DNA of 64,000 nt from the NCBI RefSeq assembly GCF_020781835.1, contig NZ_JAJGNJ010000012.1:1-64000 (forward strand). The letters are read 5' to 3'. Positions 41,965 through 50,460 of this stretch are shown piece by piece. This DNA is from Microbacterium testaceum (GTDB lineage Bacteria > Actinomycetota > Actinomycetes > Actinomycetales > Microbacteriaceae). The notes below the pieces were generated by a model. The model saw only the letters and a list, made by a program, of their open reading frames with translations, did no database searches and was not told the origin of the DNA. How positions within the stretch are numbered: the first letter of the stretch is position 1; each line of letters begins with the position of its first letter. Both the position numbers and the translations under genes were made by a program.

Positions 41965-42630
41965 TTACATCGGGGGCATCAGCACCGAGTCGATGAGGTA
42001 CACGGTGGCGTTGGCGGTCTGAACGCCGCCGCAGATGACGTTGGCGTCGTTGACCATGATCGAGTCACCCGAGCCGGAGACGGTGACCTCCTGGCCCTCG
42101 ACCGTGGCCTGCGCGCCCTCGATCTCGTCGGGGGTCATCTGGCCGGGGACCACGTGGTACGTGAGGATCTTGGTCAGCAGGTCGGTGTCGGTCTTCAGCG
42201 TCTCGATGGTGGCGGGGTCGATCTTGGCGAACGCGTCGTCGACCGGAGCGAAGACCGTGAACTCGCCACCGTTGAGGGTGTCGACCAGGTTCACGTTGGG
42301 GTTCAACTGACCGCTGACGGCCGCGGTGAGCGTGGTCAGCAGCGGGTTGTTCGAGGCGGCGACGGCGACGGGGTCAGCGGCCATGCCCTCCACCGAGCCG
42401 GCACCCGAGGGGACGGCGGCGGCGTAGTCGGCGCAGCCGGGGCCGACGAGGTTGGCGGCCGGGTCCATCATGTCCGACGACGCCGACGGCGATGCCGACA
42501 TCGAGGGCGCCGAGGTCTCCTCGGTCATGGACTCGCCGGAGGTGGAGCCACCCGAACATGCGGTGAGAGCGAAGGCCGAACCCAGGACGAGGGCGAGACC
42601 GGCGACGACGGGCTTCTTCTTGGTGAGCAT
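41965..42630 (-). CDS. fasciclin-domain lipoprotein (MPT70/MPT83-like)
   Basis: A 221-residue exported lipoprotein. The signal peptide ends in the lipobox LTAC at about residues 22-25, then a Ser/Thr/Met-rich linker, then one fasciclin domain (about 75-221) with [37 protein letters not shown] and [22 protein letters not shown] precedes the ATG at 42630, and CCGAA-atcg-TTCGG (42640-42653) overlaps it. It is divergent from sigK-rskA. Mycobacterial SigK controls the fasciclin proteins MPT70/MPT83, so the same link is likely. Role: cell-surface adhesion-like protein. Confidence 0.9.
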   Translation of the reverse strand: MLTKKKPVVAGLALVLGSAFALTACSGGSTSGESMTEETSAPSMSASPSASSDMMDPAANLVGPGCADYAAAVPSGAGSVEGMAADPVAVAASNNPLLTTLTAAVSGQLNPNVNLVDTLNGGEFTVFAPVDDAFAKIDPATIETLKTDTDLLTKILTYHVVPGQMTPDEIEGAQATVEGQEVTVSGSGDSIMVNDANVICGGVQTANATVYLIDSVLMPPM

Positions 42631-42960
42631 GGAATTCCTCCGAAATCGTTCGGACCGCGGCTGCGACCCGTGGGACACCCCGGTGCGGGGGGTGGTTCGC
42701 CGTGCGGCGTACACAGGGTCTTCGGGACCCCCACGGCTTCGGATTGCGCTTTCCTGGGAGATATCGGTCGGATCCGAGGTCGCGAGCGAAGAAAATCCCA
42801 GGTCAAATGCGTCTAAATATTCTTCGGAATGTTTCCGCGGCGCCGCCCCCATTTCTCCCTGAGCGGCGTGCAGGCGGCTCGGTTCACGGTTGTCTACCTC
42901 ATGCGCGCCACGCGCGCACGTGTGAGGGAAGTCCGTGTTCGGTGCGGCATGCTGGGACTC
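42631..42960. other. divergent regulatory region of the fasciclin gene and sigK
   Basis: About 330 bp without a supported gene. It holds dyads CCGAA-atcg-TTCGG (42640-42653), GGGTC-ttcgg-GACCC (42716-42730) and CGGAA-tgt-TTCCG (42825-42837), plus an AT-rich stretch around TAAATATT (42813-42820) that is the best promoter location. I did not find a convincing mycobacterial SigK consensus. Confidence 0.4.
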
Positions 42961-43551
42961 ATGGTGATCGACGGTTTCTCTCTCCCCGATGACGGGGCGG
43001 ACCACGTCGACCACGTCGGAGAATTGCTGCAGAAGGTCGCCACGGGCGACCGGAATGCCTTCGCCGAGCTCTACGACACGCTGTCTGCTCGCGCGTTCGG
43101 TCTCATCCTGCGGGTGCTCGTCGACCGGTCGCAGAGCGAGGAAGTGCTCCAGGAGGTGTTCCTGGAGATCTGGCAATCCGCCGCGCGTTTCGTTCCGAAC
43201 AAAGGGCAAGGAAGATCGTGGGTTCTCACGATCGCGCACCGGCGGGCGGTGGACCGCGTGCGGTCATCGCAGTCGAGCGCCGATCGTGACGTGCGTGCGG
43301 GTTTCCGGAACATCGACGTCGCGTACGACGGTGTCTCCGAGAGGGTGGAACTCAAGATCGAAGGGCGGCGTGTCGTAGATGCGCTCGCGACGTTGCCCGA
43401 CGCCCAGAAGGAAGCGATCACTCTCGCTTACTTCGGTGGGTACAGCCAGAGTGAGATCGCTACTCTCGTCGGAGCGCCGCTCGGTACGGTCAAGACACGA
43501 ATGCGCGACGGTCTTTCGCGCTTGAGAATGGAAATGGGGGTGGACAAGTGA
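42961..43551 (+). CDS. sigK: ECF sigma factor, SigK-like
   Basis: A 196-residue ECF sigma factor. Region 2 has [31 protein letters not shown], and [15 protein letters not shown], the last identical in pattern to SigK. Region 4 has [41 protein letters not shown]. The ATG at 42961 gives an N-terminus about the length of mycobacterial SigK; an ATG at 42949 is possible. It overlaps the anti-sigma gene by 4 bp and is divergent from the fasciclin lipoprotein. Confidence 0.88.
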   Translation: MVIDGFSLPDDGADHVDHVGELLQKVATGDRNAFAELYDTLSARAFGLILRVLVDRSQSEEVLQEVFLEIWQSAARFVPNKGQGRSWVLTIAHRRAVDRVRSSQSSADRDVRAGFRNIDVAYDGVSERVELKIEGRRVVDALATLPDAQKEAITLAYFGGYSQSEIATLVGAPLGTVKTRMRDGLSRLRMEMGVDK

Positions 43552-44354
43552 ACGAGAGGGATTTCGCCGACCTCGCTGCCGGTCACGCGCTGAACGCGCT
43601 GTCAGAGGCAGACGAACGCGCGTACCAGGAGGCTCTCGCGGGCAATCCGCACTGGTCCTCCTACGTCCGGGATGCCATCGACGCCGTCGCCGCGATCAGC
43701 GAGGCCGTCGCGCCCGTCGAGCCGCCGGCATCGATCCGTGCCTCCCTCCTGGCGCGCATCACCGATCTTCCCCAGACCGCCTCCACCGAGCCGGAGCGCG
43801 ACCCCGGCGATGTCGAGGACTACGCCGCAGCCGGCCCCGCGCCGGTCGACCGAGAGATCGAGGCCGACGCCGAGGGAACGCCTGCCGCGTCTGCGTGGGG
43901 CCTGCGGCGCTGGTTCACCCTGGCCGCCTCCATCGTCGCCGTCCTCGTCCTCGGCTTCGGCGCGGTCGCGATCAGTCAACAGCTCACCCGCCCGGCCGCG
44001 GTCGTGGCGCTCGAACAGATCACCACGGCCCCGGATGCGCAGTCGGCGACCGCGACCATGCCCGACGGTGCCGTGGTGACGGCGCACTGGTCGGCATCCA
44101 CGGGCCAGAGCGTGCTGGTGACCGAGGGCATGCCCTCGCTGCCGGACGACCAGACGTACGAACTGTGGTTCGTCCGCGACGACACCCCCATCGCCGCGGG
44201 CATCTTCGAGACGGATGCCGAGGGTCAGGCGACGGCCGTGCTCGAGGGCGAGTTCCATTCGGGTGACGTGATCGCCGTCACCGTGGAGCCCGCCGGCGGA
44301 TCGCCCGACGGGACGCCGAGCTCCGCGCCCGTCGTCACGGTGGCCACCGCCTGA
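43548..44354 (+). CDS. rskA: anti-sigma factor, RskA family
   Basis: A 268-residue membrane anti-sigma factor. The cytoplasmic part (FADLAAGHALNALSEADERAYQEAL) is the RskA-type sigma-binding segment. A Pro/Glu-rich linker, one transmembrane helix (about 122-144) and an extracytoplasmic RskA domain with MPDGAVVTAHWS and YELWFVRDDTPIAAGIF follow. The start is a GTG overlapping the sigK stop. It holds SigK inactive until proteolysis; in mycobacteria redox state affects release, but I see no obvious cysteines here for that. Confidence 0.88.
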   Translation: MNERDFADLAAGHALNALSEADERAYQEALAGNPHWSSYVRDAIDAVAAISEAVAPVEPPASIRASLLARITDLPQTASTEPERDPGDVEDYAAAGPAPVDREIEADAEGTPAASAWGLRRWFTLAASIVAVLVLGFGAVAISQQLTRPAAVVALEQITTAPDAQSATATMPDGAVVTAHWSASTGQSVLVTEGMPSLPDDQTYELWFVRDDTPIAAGIFETDAEGQATAVLEGEFHSGDVIAVTVEPAGGSPDGTPSSAPVVTVATA

Positions 44355-44392
44355 ACGCTTCGCACCCGGCCCGGGGTGTTCGGCTCACGCTC

Positions 44393-44398
44393 TAGCCT
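44393..44398 (+). promoter_or_regulatory. leaderless -10 element TAGCCT
   Basis: TAGCCT followed by six bases and the ATG at 44405, giving the hypothetical gene its own leaderless transcript after rskA. Confidence 0.5.
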
Positions 44399-44404
44399 GG
44401 AACG

Positions 44405-45043
44405 ATGAGCGATTCCCCTCGCGAGTTCCACAAGCCCGTGCGGCGCCCCGCGGAACTGTTCGACCGGCTGTTCGCCGCGGACGATCCGGCCGAGGTGTCG
44501 CGCGTCGCGCACAGCACGGCCCACGCCCTCCTGTCGCGGGTTCGGGCCGACCCGAGCGTCGACGTCGTGGAACGGCTCGTCGCTTTCACCGACGACCACG
44601 GCATCGACGACATCGCCGAGCTGTGGTCGCGTTCACCGGCCCGATCGCTCCCGGGGGCGCTGTGGCGCCTGTACCTGTTGCAGCTCATGATCCATGACGA
44701 CGCGGCGACCGCCGCTCTGCTGTTCGAGCGGGGGCGCGTGGAGATGGCCACCGTCGATCCCGTCGTCGTCGGAGCACCGGCGCCCGCGGGGCCTGAAGAG
44801 CTCGTCCAGCTCATCGACACGATTCTCCGGGGTCTTTTCGAGGGCGACTTCGCCGTCGCATTGGAGCGTGCCGCCGCGTTCTGCCGCGTCCAGGCGTCGG
44901 GGTCGACGCATCTGGCCGACGATTACGAGAACACCGAGTCGGAACGCGCGACGGCCCTCACGACCCGCGCACTGCGCCTGTCTACATACGCCGACGACCT
45001 CGCCGCCGCTGCCGCGCTCTGGCGTCGCGACGCACTGACCTGA
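44405..45043 (+). CDS. hypothetical helical protein, probably conserved in Microbacteriaceae
   Basis: A 212-residue soluble protein, mostly helical (EFHKPVRRPAELFDRLFAADDPAEVSRVAHSTAHALL, then ALWRLYLLQLMI, and LRGLFEGDFAVALERAAAFCRV). I have seen close relatives in Microbacteriaceae that carry an unfounded RNA polymerase subunit beta label; nothing in this sequence supports that. Function unknown. The gene has a leaderless start and is followed by a structured intergenic element. Confidence 0.75.
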   Translation: MSDSPREFHKPVRRPAELFDRLFAADDPAEVSRVAHSTAHALLSRVRADPSVDVVERLVAFTDDHGIDDIAELWSRSPARSLPGALWRLYLLQLMIHDDAATAALLFERGRVEMATVDPVVVGAPAPAGPEELVQLIDTILRGLFEGDFAVALERAAAFCRVQASGSTHLADDYENTESERATALTTRALRLSTYADDLAAAAALWRRDALT

Positions 45044-45114
45044 CGTCGATGCGGCACGCCGCGCGACGGTGCAGATCGGCGGCCGTCACTCGAAGCCGGG
45101 GCTGCAAAGAAAGT

Positions 45115-45192
45115 GCCGGGCCGCAGAACGCCTCTCGGCGCAAGGCCGCTCGCAGCGGCAGAAGATGGAGCCCGGGGTTACTGCGGCCCGGC
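45115..45192 (+). ncRNA. candidate structured RNA element upstream of pabC
   Basis: A 12-bp perfect stem (GCCGGGCCGCAG at 45115-45126 with CTGCGGCCCGGC at 45181-45192) encloses two smaller hairpins, CGCC/GGCG (about 45129-45140) and GCCGCT-cgc-AGCGGC (45145-45159), giving a multibranch junction. GTTAC (45177-45181) can instead pair with GTAAC (45202-45206). It lies in a 244-bp gap; pabC has its own leaderless promoter downstream, so a cis role is uncertain. It could be a small RNA, a transposon-like end or an attenuator; no family is recognised. Confidence 0.4.
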
Positions 45193-45275
45193 TATGAGAG
45201 TGTAACAAGGGCTGCGTCGAGACATTCCCCCGGGCAGGGCGGTTGACGCGGCCCGGGCGTGTCGGTACCAGGGCA

Positions 45276-45281
45276 TAGGGT
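45276..45281 (+). promoter_or_regulatory. leaderless -10 element TAGGGT
   Basis: TAGGGT, six bases, then the ATG of pabC at 45288. TGTCG/CGACA arms bracket this site. Confidence 0.55.
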
Positions 45282-45287
45282 CGACAC

Positions 45288-46172
45288 ATGGCTTGGCGTT
45301 TCGCGCTCCTGATCGACTCCGTGGCATCCGATCTCCAGCGCGGCGACTTCGCCGAGACGTTCACGATCGTCGATCCGTCCGGTCCGGTGCTGAGCCTCGG
45401 CGAGTTGAGCGCCCAGCGCGGCGACGGTGTCTTCGAGTCGCTGGGCGTCGTCGACGGGCACGCACAAGAGGTGGGTCCGCACCTCGACCGGCTCGCGCAT
45501 TCGGCGCGGCTGTGCGAGCTGCCGGCTCCGAACCTCGACCAGTGGCGTGCGGCCGTCGGCCGTGTCGCCGCCGAGGCCGGGCGAGGCGAGGCGGTCATCA
45601 AGCTGATCCTGAGCCGCGGAGTCGAGCACGGCCCGTCACCGACCGCCTGGGTGACACTGGGCGACGCCCCCGACAACGCGCGCGCCCGCATCGAGGGTGT
45701 CCGCATCGCCACCCTCGACCGCGGGTACGCGCTCGAGGCGCCGAGCCGCGCCCCGTGGCTCCTTCTCGGGGCCAAGACCCTGTCGTACGCGGTGAACATG
45801 GCCGTGATCCGGGAGGCCAGACGGCGCGGGGCCGACGACGCCGTCTTCGTCACGACCGATGGATTCGTGCTGGAGGCGCCCACGGCGTCCGTGATCCTTC
45901 GCTTCGGCGACCGCTTCGTCACACCGGAGCCGAGCGCCGGAATCCTGCACGGCACGACCCAGCGGAGCCTGTTCGCCCACCTCGAGCAGAGCGGGTTCGA
46001 GACCGCCTACGAAACGGTGCCGGTGACTGATCTCGTTCGGGCGGATGCCGCGTGGCTTCTGTCGAGCGTGCGTCTGGCGGCACCGATCTCGGCGGTCGAC
46101 GGCGAGCCCGTGGCCGTCGACCGTGCCTTCACCGACGCCCTCAACGCGTACCTGCTCTCGCCGCGCGACTGA
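45288..46172 (+). CDS. pabC: aminodeoxychorismate lyase (class IV PLP enzyme)
   Basis: A 294-residue fold-type IV PLP enzyme. RGDGVFESLGV, AKTLSYAVNM with the PLP lysine, GADDAVFVTTDGFVLEAPTASV and STRL-type VRLAAPISAVDG match 4-amino-4-deoxychorismate lyases, which release p-aminobenzoate for folate. A branched-chain or D-amino acid aminotransferase is less likely given the short sequence and the HLDRLAHSARL pattern. The gene sits beside pst and near glnR and ygfZ, a neighbourhood shared with mycobacteria. Leaderless start; terminator shared with pstB. Confidence 0.82.
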   Translation: MAWRFALLIDSVASDLQRGDFAETFTIVDPSGPVLSLGELSAQRGDGVFESLGVVDGHAQEVGPHLDRLAHSARLCELPAPNLDQWRAAVGRVAAEAGRGEAVIKLILSRGVEHGPSPTAWVTLGDAPDNARARIEGVRIATLDRGYALEAPSRAPWLLLGAKTLSYAVNMAVIREARRRGADDAVFVTTDGFVLEAPTASVILRFGDRFVTPEPSAGILHGTTQRSLFAHLEQSGFETAYETVPVTDLVRADAAWLLSSVRLAAPISAVDGEPVAVDRAFTDALNAYLLSPRD

Positions 46173-46181
46173 GCCCCGGAG

Positions 46182-46215
46182 CGACGATGGCCCCGCCGGA
46201 GCGGGGCCATCGTCG
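46182..46215. terminator. bidirectional terminator between pabC and pstB
   Basis: CGACGATGGCCCC (46182-46194) pairs perfectly with GGGGCCATCGTCG (46203-46215) around an 8-nt loop, between two convergent genes. Confidence 0.85.
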
Positions 46216-46227
46216 GGGGAGAAGGGC

Positions 46228-47007
<780 letters not shown>

Positions 47008-47047
47008 GATTCCTCGGGTGTTTCTACTGGGGTCTGACGAAAAGGGT

Positions 47048-48157
47048 TCAGCGGCCGAGCTTGGGCGAGAAGATCTTCGCCACGACGCGGGCCACGAGGT
47101 TCAGCACCATGACGATGACGATGAGCACGAGGGCGGCGCCCCACGCCCGATCGACGAAGGCCGTGGCCGGGATGCCCTGGTTCATGTACTGCGAGTACGC
47201 GAACACCGGCAGCGTCATCATGCGGCCGCTGAACAGGTCGTAGTTGACGGAGGTCGCCACGCCGGCGGTCAGCAGCAGCGGAGCGGTCTCGCCGATCACA
47301 CGCGAGATCGACAGCATGACGCCCGTCGTGATGCCGGCCACGGCGGTCGGCAGGACCACCTTGCTGATGGTGAGCCACTTCGGCACGCCGAGCGCGTACG
47401 AGGCTTCGCGCAGCTCGTTGGGGACCAGGCGCAGCATCTCTTCGGTCGAGCGGACGACGACCGGGATCATCAGCACGGACAGAGCGATCGCGCCCATGAT
47501 GCCCATGCGGATGCCGGGGCCGAAGATCAGCGCGAACAGGGCGTACGCGAACAGGCCCGCCACGATCGAGGGGATGCCGGTCATGACGTCGACGAGGAAC
47601 GTGATGGCCTGCGCCAGGCGGCGGCCCGCGCCGTACTCGATGAGGTAGATCGCGGTGAAGATGCCGATCGGGATGGAGATGACGGCGGCGGCCAGCGTGA
47701 TCATCAGCGTTCCGACGATGGCGTGGAGAGCGCCGCCGCCTTCGCCGACGACATTGCGCATCGACGAGCTGAAGAACTCTCCGCTGATGCCGTTGATGCC
47801 GTTGGTCACGACGGTGACGGCGACGGAGACCAGCGGCACCATCGCGATCGCGAAGGCGATCACGACGACGCCGGTGACCAGACGGTCGGTGCCCTTGCGG
47901 CGTCCCTCGACCACCGTGGAGACGGCCGTGATGAGCACGAGGTAGAGCACCGCGGCCAGGACGACCCAGCCGGCGACGTTGAAGCCGCTGCCGGAGGAGA
48001 GGGATGCCACGGCGAAGGGAGCAGCGCTCAGCGCGGCACTGCCGCCGAGGATGCCCCACGGCACCCACGAGGGAAGGCGGCCGCTCGTGAGCTTGTTCGA
48101 GGGGGCCGCGACGGCGGTCGTCGTGGGGGTGCGCGGAGCGGTGGTGGTCGTGGTCAT
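47048..48157 (-). CDS. pstA: phosphate ABC transporter permease PstA
   Basis: A 369-residue permease with a Thr-rich N-terminal tail, two or more helices before the core, and a binding-protein-dependent transport domain (about 165-360) with the EAA-like loop [39 protein letters not shown] is characteristic of PstA. The longer N-terminal half is common in actinobacterial PstA. The gene lies 1 bp downstream of pstC. Confidence 0.95.
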   Translation of the reverse strand: MTTTTTAPRTPTTTAVAAPSNKLTSGRLPSWVPWGILGGSAALSAAPFAVASLSSGSGFNVAGWVVLAAVLYLVLITAVSTVVEGRRKGTDRLVTGVVVIAFAIAMVPLVSVAVTVVTNGINGISGEFFSSSMRNVVGEGGGALHAIVGTLMITLAAAVISIPIGIFTAIYLIEYGAGRRLAQAITFLVDVMTGIPSIVAGLFAYALFALIFGPGIRMGIMGAIALSVLMIPVVVRSTEEMLRLVPNELREASYALGVPKWLTISKVVLPTAVAGITTGVMLSISRVIGETAPLLLTAGVATSVNYDLFSGRMMTLPVFAYSQYMNQGIPATAFVDRAWGAALVLIVIVMVLNLVARVVAKIFSPKLGR

Positions 48158-48158
48158 G

Positions 48159-49103
48159 TCAGTTGGCCCCCGAGAATTCCTTGCGACGGCTCACGACGTA
48201 GCGCGCCAGCGCATTCACAGCGAAAGTGACGATGAAGAGCACAAGGCCGGTGGCGATGAGCACGTTGACGTTGAAGCCGTAGGCCTCGGGGAACGTGAGC
48301 GCGATGTTGGCGGGAATCGTGCTCGGGTTCTCGGACGTGAAGAGCTGGAAGGTGATGACGCCGGATGCCGAGAGCACGAGCGCCACCGCCATGGTCTCGC
48401 CGAGCGCGCGGCCCAGGCCGAGCATGGAGGCGGACACGATGCCGCTGCGCCCGAAGGGGAACACGGCCATGCGGATCATCTCCCACCGCGTCGCCCCGAG
48501 CGCGAGTGCCGCCTCCTCGTGGAGGACGGGCGTCTGAAGGAAGATCTCGCGGCAGATCGCCGTGATGATCGGGGTGATCATGACGGCGAGGACGACCGCG
48601 GCGGTCAAGATCGTGCGCCCCGTGGCCGACACGGTGCCGGAGAAGAGGGGGAACCAGCCCGCGTTGGTGTTCAGCCACGCGTAGACCGGCTGGATCGCGG
48701 GTGCGAGGACGAGGATGCCCCACAGGCCGAAGACGACGGACGGGACGGCCGCCAGCAGGTCGACGATGTAGCCGAGTCCCTGGGCGAGTCGACGCGGCGC
48801 GTAGTGCGAGATGAACAGGGCGACGCAGACCGAGAGCGGGACGGCGAGGATGAGGGCCAGGATCGATGCCCAGATCGTTCCGAACGCGAGCGGGCCGACG
48901 TAGGCCCAGAAGTTGCTGCCCAGGATCGAGGCGTTCTCGCTCGTGGCGGTGAAGCCCGGGATCGACTGGACGACGAGGAAGATCGTCACCGCGGCGAGCG
49001 TGACGAGGATCATCGACCCTGCGAACAGGGCGGTACCGGAGAAGACGCGATCTCCGGGGCGTTGCTTCGGCTTCTCGGGTGCCGGAGCAGTGGTGGCTGT
49101 CAT
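48159..49103 (-). CDS. pstC: phosphate ABC transporter permease PstC
   Basis: A 314-residue permease with six main helices, ALFISHYAPRRLAQGLGYIVDLLAAVPSVVFGLWG and the EAA loop EEAALALGATRWEMIRMAVFP, then GLGRALGETMAVALV, all typical of PstC. It lies 80 bp downstream of pstS and 1 bp upstream of pstA, the normal operon order. Confidence 0.95.
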   Translation of the reverse strand: MTATTAPAPEKPKQRPGDRVFSGTALFAGSMILVTLAAVTIFLVVQSIPGFTATSENASILGSNFWAYVGPLAFGTIWASILALILAVPLSVCVALFISHYAPRRLAQGLGYIVDLLAAVPSVVFGLWGILVLAPAIQPVYAWLNTNAGWFPLFSGTVSATGRTILTAAVVLAVMITPIITAICREIFLQTPVLHEEAALALGATRWEMIRMAVFPFGRSGIVSASMLGLGRALGETMAVALVLSASGVITFQLFTSENPSTIPANIALTFPEAYGFNVNVLIATGLVLFIVTFAVNALARYVVSRRKEFSGAN

Positions 49104-49183
49104 GGCTTCCTGTTTCGGGTCGATAACGGGCCGAAACCCGGCCCGACGCGGTGACGCATCGGGCCGGGCATCGGAAGGGGCGA

Positions 49184-50293
49184 TTACTCCGCGACGATCA
49201 GGTCGATCGCCGAGTTCACGCGCTCGCGCAGCGTGTCGCTGATGGGCGCGCTACCGGCGGCGTCGGCGGCCGCCTGCTGGCCCTCTTCGCTCGCGACGTA
49301 CTGGAGGAACGCCTTCACGATCGGCGCGTTCGCCGCGTCGGCGTACTCCTGGCAGGCGATCATGTAGCTGATGAGGACGATCGGGTAGACGCCCGCCTCC
49401 TGCGACGTGCGGTCGAGCTCGATCGCGAGGTCGCCCTCGGAGCGGCCCTCGACGAAGGGCGACTCGTCGACGATGGCGGCGGCGGCCTCAGGCGAGTAGG
49501 ACACGTACTCTTCGCCGACCTTGATCGCGACGGTGGAGAGACCCTCCTCGGCGGCGCGCGACGCGTCCGCGTAACCGATGGTGCCGTTGGCGCCCGACAC
49601 GGCCGAGACGACACCGGAGGTGCCGTTGGCGGCCTCGCCCGAGCTCAGCGGCCACTCGCCGTCCGGCTCCGACGTCCAGACGCTCGGGGCGGCCTGGTAC
49701 AGGTAGTCGGTGAAGTTCTCGGTGGTGCCCGAGTCGTCCTGGCGGTGGACGGGGGTCACGGCGAGGTCCGGAAGCGTGACACCCGGGTTCATCGCGGCGA
49801 TGGCGGGGTCGTTCCACTTGGTGATCGTGCCGGCGAACAGGCCCGCGACGGTCGCGGCGTCGAGGTTGAGCGAATCGACACCCTCGAGGTTGAAGATGAC
49901 GGCGATGGGCGAGATGTAGGTCGGCAGCTCGATGATGCCCGAGCCGTCGGCGCACGCGGCGAAGTCGCCCGAGGCGATCTCGTCGTCCTTGAAAGCGCGG
50001 TCCGAGCCGATGAAGGGGAACGCGCCGGCCTGGAACGACTCACGTCCTGCACCCGAACCGGAGGGCTCGTAGGTGATGGTGACGTCGGGGTTCGCTGTCT
50101 GGAAACCAGCGGTCCAGGCCTGGACCGCAACCTCCTGGGCCGACGAGCCGCCGCTGGCGACCTCGCCGGACAGCGTCGAGCCCGAACCACCGTCGGTGCT
50201 GCCGGATCCGCCCTCGTTCGCGGCGCAACCGGCGAGAGCGAGTGCTGCGACGGCCGAGACGGCGCCGAGCTGGGCGAAGCGAGTGATCTTCAC
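49184..50293 (-). CDS. pstS: phosphate-binding lipoprotein PstS
   Basis: A 369-residue periplasmic-type binding protein exported as a lipoprotein (lipobox LAGC near residue 23, then a Gly/Ser-rich linker). Binding-site signatures include GSSAQEVAVQAW, YEPSGSGAGRESF, FIGSDRAF, TVHRQDDSGTTENF and NGTSGVVSAVSGANGTIGY. It is the first gene of pstSCAB; a PHO-box-like direct repeat lies 100 bp upstream. No second pstS is present in the window. Confidence 0.96.
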   Translation of the reverse strand: MKITRFAQLGAVSAVAALALAGCAANEGGSGSTDGGSGSTLSGEVASGGSSAQEVAVQAWTAGFQTANPDVTITYEPSGSGAGRESFQAGAFPFIGSDRAFKDDEIASGDFAACADGSGIIELPTYISPIAVIFNLEGVDSLNLDAATVAGLFAGTITKWNDPAIAAMNPGVTLPDLAVTPVHRQDDSGTTENFTDYLYQAAPSVWTSEPDGEWPLSSGEAANGTSGVVSAVSGANGTIGYADASRAAEEGLSTVAIKVGEEYVSYSPEAAAAIVDESPFVEGRSEGDLAIELDRTSQEAGVYPIVLISYMIACQEYADAANAPIVKAFLQYVASEEGQQAAADAAGSAPISDTLRERVNSAIDLIVAE

Positions 50294-50392
50294 GATGTGG
50301 AATCCTTCTGGATATCGGGTGCTGTGGTCGAAACCCTGTGCGGGGTTCGCCGGGAACGCTAAACGCCGACCCCTAACAGAGTGCGTTGCACG

Positions 50393-50410
50393 GGTGAACG
50401 GAAGGTGAAC
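50393..50410 (-). promoter_or_regulatory. PHO-box-like direct repeat (PhoP site)
   Basis: On the minus strand, GTTCACC at 50410-50404 and again at 50399-50393, an 11-bp pitch as in actinobacterial PHO boxes (GTTCACC-N4 repeats). It is 100 bp upstream of pstS and 51 bp upstream of the divergent NRPS gene, so it may regulate both. phoP/phoR are not in the window. Confidence 0.65.
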
Positions 50411-50460
50411 CGGTGCGGCCGTTCCGGGGTGTTTTCCCGGCGCGTATACGCTTCACCCCC

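Noticed and set aside
44405-45043. RNA polymerase subunit beta annotation for the 212-residue protein
   Set aside because: The label exists in memory for similar proteins, but no polymerase motif is present and the length is far too short.
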